From a bacterium (lineage in GTDB: Bacteria > Krumholzibacteriota > Krumholzibacteriia > LZORAL124-64-63): a stretch of DNA of 64,000 bases. The position numbers and the translations under genes are program-made. The DNA lies in NCBI GenBank assembly GCA_003353795.1, contig PIVY01000005.1, forward strand, positions 1 through 64,000. Reading direction: 5' to 3'. Shown piece by piece: positions 61,209-64,000 of the stretch; the first letter of the stretch is position 1; each line of letters starts with the position of its first letter. Below the pieces are notes generated by a model. It was given only the letters and a program-made list of their open reading frames with translations, was not told where the DNA came from and ran no database searches.

Positions 61209-64000
61209 CTATCTGACCAGGGCCATCTTCTGAACGCGCACCTCGTTGCCGGCGTGCGTCTCGGAAAAGTACACCCCCGAGGCCACGGCGGCGCCGCGGT
61301 CGTCGGTGCCGTTCCACGGGATCTCGTGGCGGCCGGTGGCGAGCCGTTCGTCGAGCAGGGTACGCACGAGGGCGCCGCGCAGATCGTAGATCCGCAGCCT
61401 GACGTCGGCTGCGTGCGGGAGATCGAGCGCGATAGTGGTCGTCGGGTTGAAGGGGTTGGGATACTGGCTCACCTGCAGCATCGCGTCGGGCGTTACGCCT
61501 GGGGGCGGAGGCGGCTCGACACCGAAGAACGCGAGGTAATCGTGCAGCAACACTGCGCGCGCCGACACGTTGCCGTAGCCGTGGGGTGGAAACCAGCCCT
61601 GGTCTGCGTAGACGAACGTGAGATCGTAGGGCAATAGCGCCACGGTGCCATTGGTCGTGGCTTCGTTGTGAAGACTGGCCGCGGCGTACTCGTAGACGTC
61701 GCCGTTGCCCGCTGGGTCGGTGAACTCCGCAAGCCACCACGTATCGCCATGGGCCGTCACCGCATCGAACTGATTGACTCCCGGGCAGCCGCCGTAGGGG
61801 ACCCAGCGATCGATCGTGGCGATGACGCCGTTGCTCGGGAAGGCACGCACCAGTGGCGTCGTCTGGAAGCCGATGTAATGCAGGATCTCGCGACTGACGA
61901 CGTCGACACCCACGCGATCGGCCAGGAACTGCGTCCCGGCGGCACTCCAGTACGAGAGCTCGCTCGCCACGTTGTCGCCGGTGAGCAGTAGGCTCTTGCC
62001 GCCGAGGTCCAGCCAGTCCGCGAGCAGGCCGATGTCATCGGAGGGGTCGATCTGGAAGTCGCCGTCGCCCAGGAGGAACCGGGTCTGAACGCCCGACGTG
62101 TAGATGACGGCGTCGTAGTGCGCGAGTTGCTCGGGCGTGGCACGGCCTCCGAGTCCGTTGCCGGCGGCCGACGAGGGAGAGCGGGTCGTGAAGATGTCGT
62201 AGTTCCCGGCCTCCTTGTAGCGGAGGCTGTTGAACATGTGGCGCCACTCGTCGTGCGCCGCGGGGTCGCCCTGGTCGTCCCAGACCAGGACATCGGGCTG
62301 ATCGCCGTTGTTGTTGGATTCCACGGTGGGCAGCGCGCGGACGATGAACAGATTGTCGTACAGGTCGAGATCAGGATAGCGGTCGAAGCTCGCGTAGCCC
62401 GTGGTGTCGGCGGGGAGCAGGCTCACGCCGATGTTCCCGAGCGCGTTGTCTTTGGCCTCGACGTAGTAGTGGATCACGTCGCCGGGGTAGAAGAACCCCT
62501 CGTCCGGCAAGTCGCACGACCAGCGGTTTTCGACAAAGCCGCCCGTGCCGTTGAACACCGAGTCGGCGTCGACCCAGCCCGTCACCATGTCGTGGTAGGT
62601 GTCCTGCTGCAGCGTGAAGTTCGCCGGCAGGACGCGGACGTCACGGAACACCCGGTTGGCCCGCATGCGCACGTGCACCCTGGGCGGACCTTCGAGGACG
62701 GCGCCGCTGCGGATGGTGCTCGCGTCGAAGACCAGCGAATCGCCGGGGTCGTTGCGCAGGTGCTCGGGCGGACTGACGTTGGCGGCCATATCCAGGCGCA
62801 CCGAGTTGCCGGCGAGATTGGTCAGGTCCAACTGGCCTCTGGCGGGGAAGCCGTCGTTGTAGAGGTCGACCTCGCGGGCGCTGATGCTCGGACCCGCCAC
62901 GGAGTAGGCGACGACCCGCACGTTGTCGAAGTAGGGGGCGGGGGTGCCGTCGGCGCCGTTCCAGGCGTCGTAGGCGAGTTCCGCCACGCGCAGCGCCACC
63001 TGAACGTGGGTGACACCGGGTTCGAGCAGGTTGGTTAGGGTTTCGCGCCGGACGCGGTAGCCCGGGCCGCCGTAGTACACGTAGTCGCGGCTCTTCCACA
63101 TCGCGGCGTCGAGATCGGCCGGATCACCGGTGTCCACGGAGCGGACGTACCACATGTAGAAGATGCCCGGCGAGTTGGGTGCGAGTGTTTCGTGCTCGTA
63201 GACCTCGAACTCCAGGTAGGCCGCGTCGGCGAGGGCCGGCCAGTCCAGGGCCGGACTGATGACGTAGTTGTCGAGCTCGCGGTCGGAGCCGGCCAGGCCG
63301 CCCGAGTGGTTCACGATGTAGCCGCCGGGGCCGTAGCACCACGTGATGCACCAGGTGCCGCCGGTGCCGGGCACCACGAAGCCGTCGTCCACGAAGGCCA
63401 CCTGCTGGGTGTAATTGTCGTGGCAGTAGTCCACGTCTGACAAGTACGACCAGATGTGCGCGTAATCGCCCACGCCGACCTCGGCGATGGGCAGCCAGCG
63501 GTCGCTCGTCTGATCCTCGAAGTCCTCGAAGTCGACCACCACGCCGTCCACGGTCACCTCGACGTCGTCGTACTGGCAGGCGCCGTCGGTGTCCCAGAGT
63601 TGATCTTCGTCGGACCAGACGTAGTCACTCTCCAGGCGGACCCGGAGCTGGATCCGGTCCTGACCGGCGCCCGTGTAGTGCGCGGGCTCGAAGACGATGG
63701 TCTCGTCGACGTCGACGACATGCACGCCGTCGTAGGAGTGGAGCGTTTCCCAGACGCCGCCGCGATTGACCTGGAGGAAGACGAAGTCGTAGATGGGCTC
63801 GACGTCGACTCGCAAGCGCGCCTGCCAGCGGACCGTGGCCGCAACGGCGTTGTCGGCAACGGTGTGCTCGAACAGTAGGCTCTTGTACCAGTCGTTACCG
63901 TAGCCGTGGTCGCCGTTCGGGAAGACCGTTCCGCACCACATGGAGTACGAACCGTTCTGGGCCTGGAAGTCACTCACCTGCCAGCGCGGATCGGGATCGG
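61209..64000 (-). CDS. Paralogue of the CITWC sorting-tail protein (5' truncated by window edge)
   Basis: The frame is open to the last base, and the paralogue at 58026-61043 has about 100 further N-terminal residues, so the start lies outside the window; the GTG at 63977 aligns with an internal Val-Ser-Asp/Glu-Phe segment. It shares SMWCGTVFPNGDHGYGNDWYKSL, VNRGGVWETL, CITWCYGPGGYIVN, FYPGDVIHYYVEA, the IYTSGVQTRFLLGDG and GGKSLLLTGDNV blocks and the tail (YPNPFNPTTTI ... SGVYFSETHAGN ... KMALVR). DNA of the tail is also close to that of the neighbour, indicating a tandem duplication. Confidence 0.8.
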   Translation of the reverse strand, partial: DPDPRWQVSDFQAQNGSYSMWCGTVFPNGDHGYGNDWYKSLLFEHTVADNAVAATVRWQARLRVDVEPIYDFVFLQVNRGGVWETLHSYDGVHVVDVDETIVFEPAHYTGAGQDRIQLRVRLESDYVWSDEDQLWDTDGACQYDDVEVTVDGVVVDFEDFEDQTSDRWLPIAEVGVGDYAHIWSYLSDVDYCHDNYTQQVAFVDDGFVVPGTGGTWCITWCYGPGGYIVNHSGGLAGSDRELDNYVISPALDWPALADAAYLEFEVYEHETLAPNSPGIFYMWYVRSVDTGDPADLDAAMWKSRDYVYYGGPGYRVRRETLTNLLEPGVTHVQVALRVAELAYDAWNGADGTPAPYFDNVRVVAYSVAGPSISAREVDLYNDGFPARGQLDLTNLAGNSVRLDMAANVSPPEHLRNDPGDSLVFDASTIRSGAVLEGPPRVHVRMRANRVFRDVRVLPANFTLQQDTYHDMVTGWVDADSVFNGTGGFVENRWSCDLPDEGFFYPGDVIHYYVEAKDNALGNIGVSLLPADTTGYASFDRYPDLDLYDNLFIVRALPTVESNNNGDQPDVLVWDDQGDPAAHDEWRHMFNSLRYKEAGNYDIFTTRSPSSAAGNGLGGRATPEQLAHYDAVIYTSGVQTRFLLGDGDFQIDPSDDIGLLADWLDLGGKSLLLTGDNVASELSYWSAAGTQFLADRVGVDVVSREILHYIGFQTTPLVRAFPSNGVIATIDRWVPYGGCPGVNQFDAVTAHGDTWWLAEFTDPAGNGDVYEYAAASLHNEATTNGTVALLPYDLTFVYADQGWFPPHGYGNVSARAVLLHDYLAFFGVEPPPPPGVTPDAMLQVSQYPNPFNPTTTIALDLPHAADVRLRIYDLRGALVRTLLDERLATGRHEIPWNGTDDRGAAVASGVYFSETHAGNEVRVQKMALVR

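Noticed and set aside
1-64000. tRNA, rRNA, integrase, phage genes, CRISPR arrays, replication origin
   Set aside because: None found on either strand by reading for their usual motifs; short structured RNAs without strong motifs could still be missed.

Overview
The window is a GC-rich bacterial chromosome segment with dense coding on both strands and no rRNA, tRNA, CRISPR, phage or complete insertion sequence that I can see. Seven proteins end in the ~85-residue C-terminal domain that starts with an NPFNP-type motif and ends near KxxLVK (FlgD Ig-like, resembling the type-A sorting tail). That, with the many secreted proteases and propellers, ECF sigma factors and double-membrane features (lipoproteins, a patatin with an outer-membrane barrel), points to a Gram-negative member of the FCB-related candidate phyla (Krumholzibacteriota, Eisenbacteria, Latescibacteria or similar). 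The phylum is inference; no marker gene is present.

Layout. 0-2.3 kb: 3' part of a large secreted sorting-tail protein whose family recurs as a tandem pair at 58-64 kb. 2.4-15.5 kb: a small secreted protein, a PLP enzyme, a three-lamin-tail-domain protein, two membrane proteins fused to spermidine-synthase-like domains flanking a membrane-anchored hypothetical and a 121-aa protein that is almost only a sorting tail, a TauE-type permease and an NTF2-like lipoprotein. 15.6-20.9 kb: patatin with outer-membrane barrel, then a free periplasmic Cache protein and a transmembrane chemoreceptor. 21-30 kb (minus strand): C69 dipeptidase, dicarboxylate/amino-acid symporter, subtilisin with sorting tail, sortilin-like propeller with sorting tail. 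30-36 kb: ECF sigma factor with a membrane/lipoprotein partner, divergent subtilisin-like lipoprotein, nfeD-slipin pair, guanine-deaminase-like enzyme. 36.6-39.9 kb: a 19-haem cytochrome c fused to a b-type membrane domain, then a tetrahaem c554-like cytochrome. 40-43.3 kb (minus): ECF sigma, anti-sigma and two HEAT-repeat proteins. 43.6-48.2 kb: soluble chemoreceptor with C-terminal haemerythrin, then a tricorn-type protease. 48.3-53.9 kb (minus): HD phosphohydrolase and a BlaI / M56-ankyrin / beta-propeller / ankyrin-metallo-beta-lactamase cluster with shared operators. 54-64 kb (minus): GH38 alpha-mannosidase and the tandem sorting-tail proteins.

The genes fit a peptide- and polymer-degrading heterotroph: secreted and periplasmic proteases (two S8, tricorn, C69), a mannosidase, a symporter for the released acids, and sensory proteins. 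The two observations I consider most novel are (i) two 136-bp elements, at 27.2 kb and 43.4 kb, that align without gaps and share inverted ends and two internal cores, and (ii) a BlaI-type circuit in which a TACCGGTA operator recurs upstream of blaI and inside the 3' end of the M56-ankyrin gene, where it overlaps a promoter for the downstream propeller and ankyrin-MBL genes.
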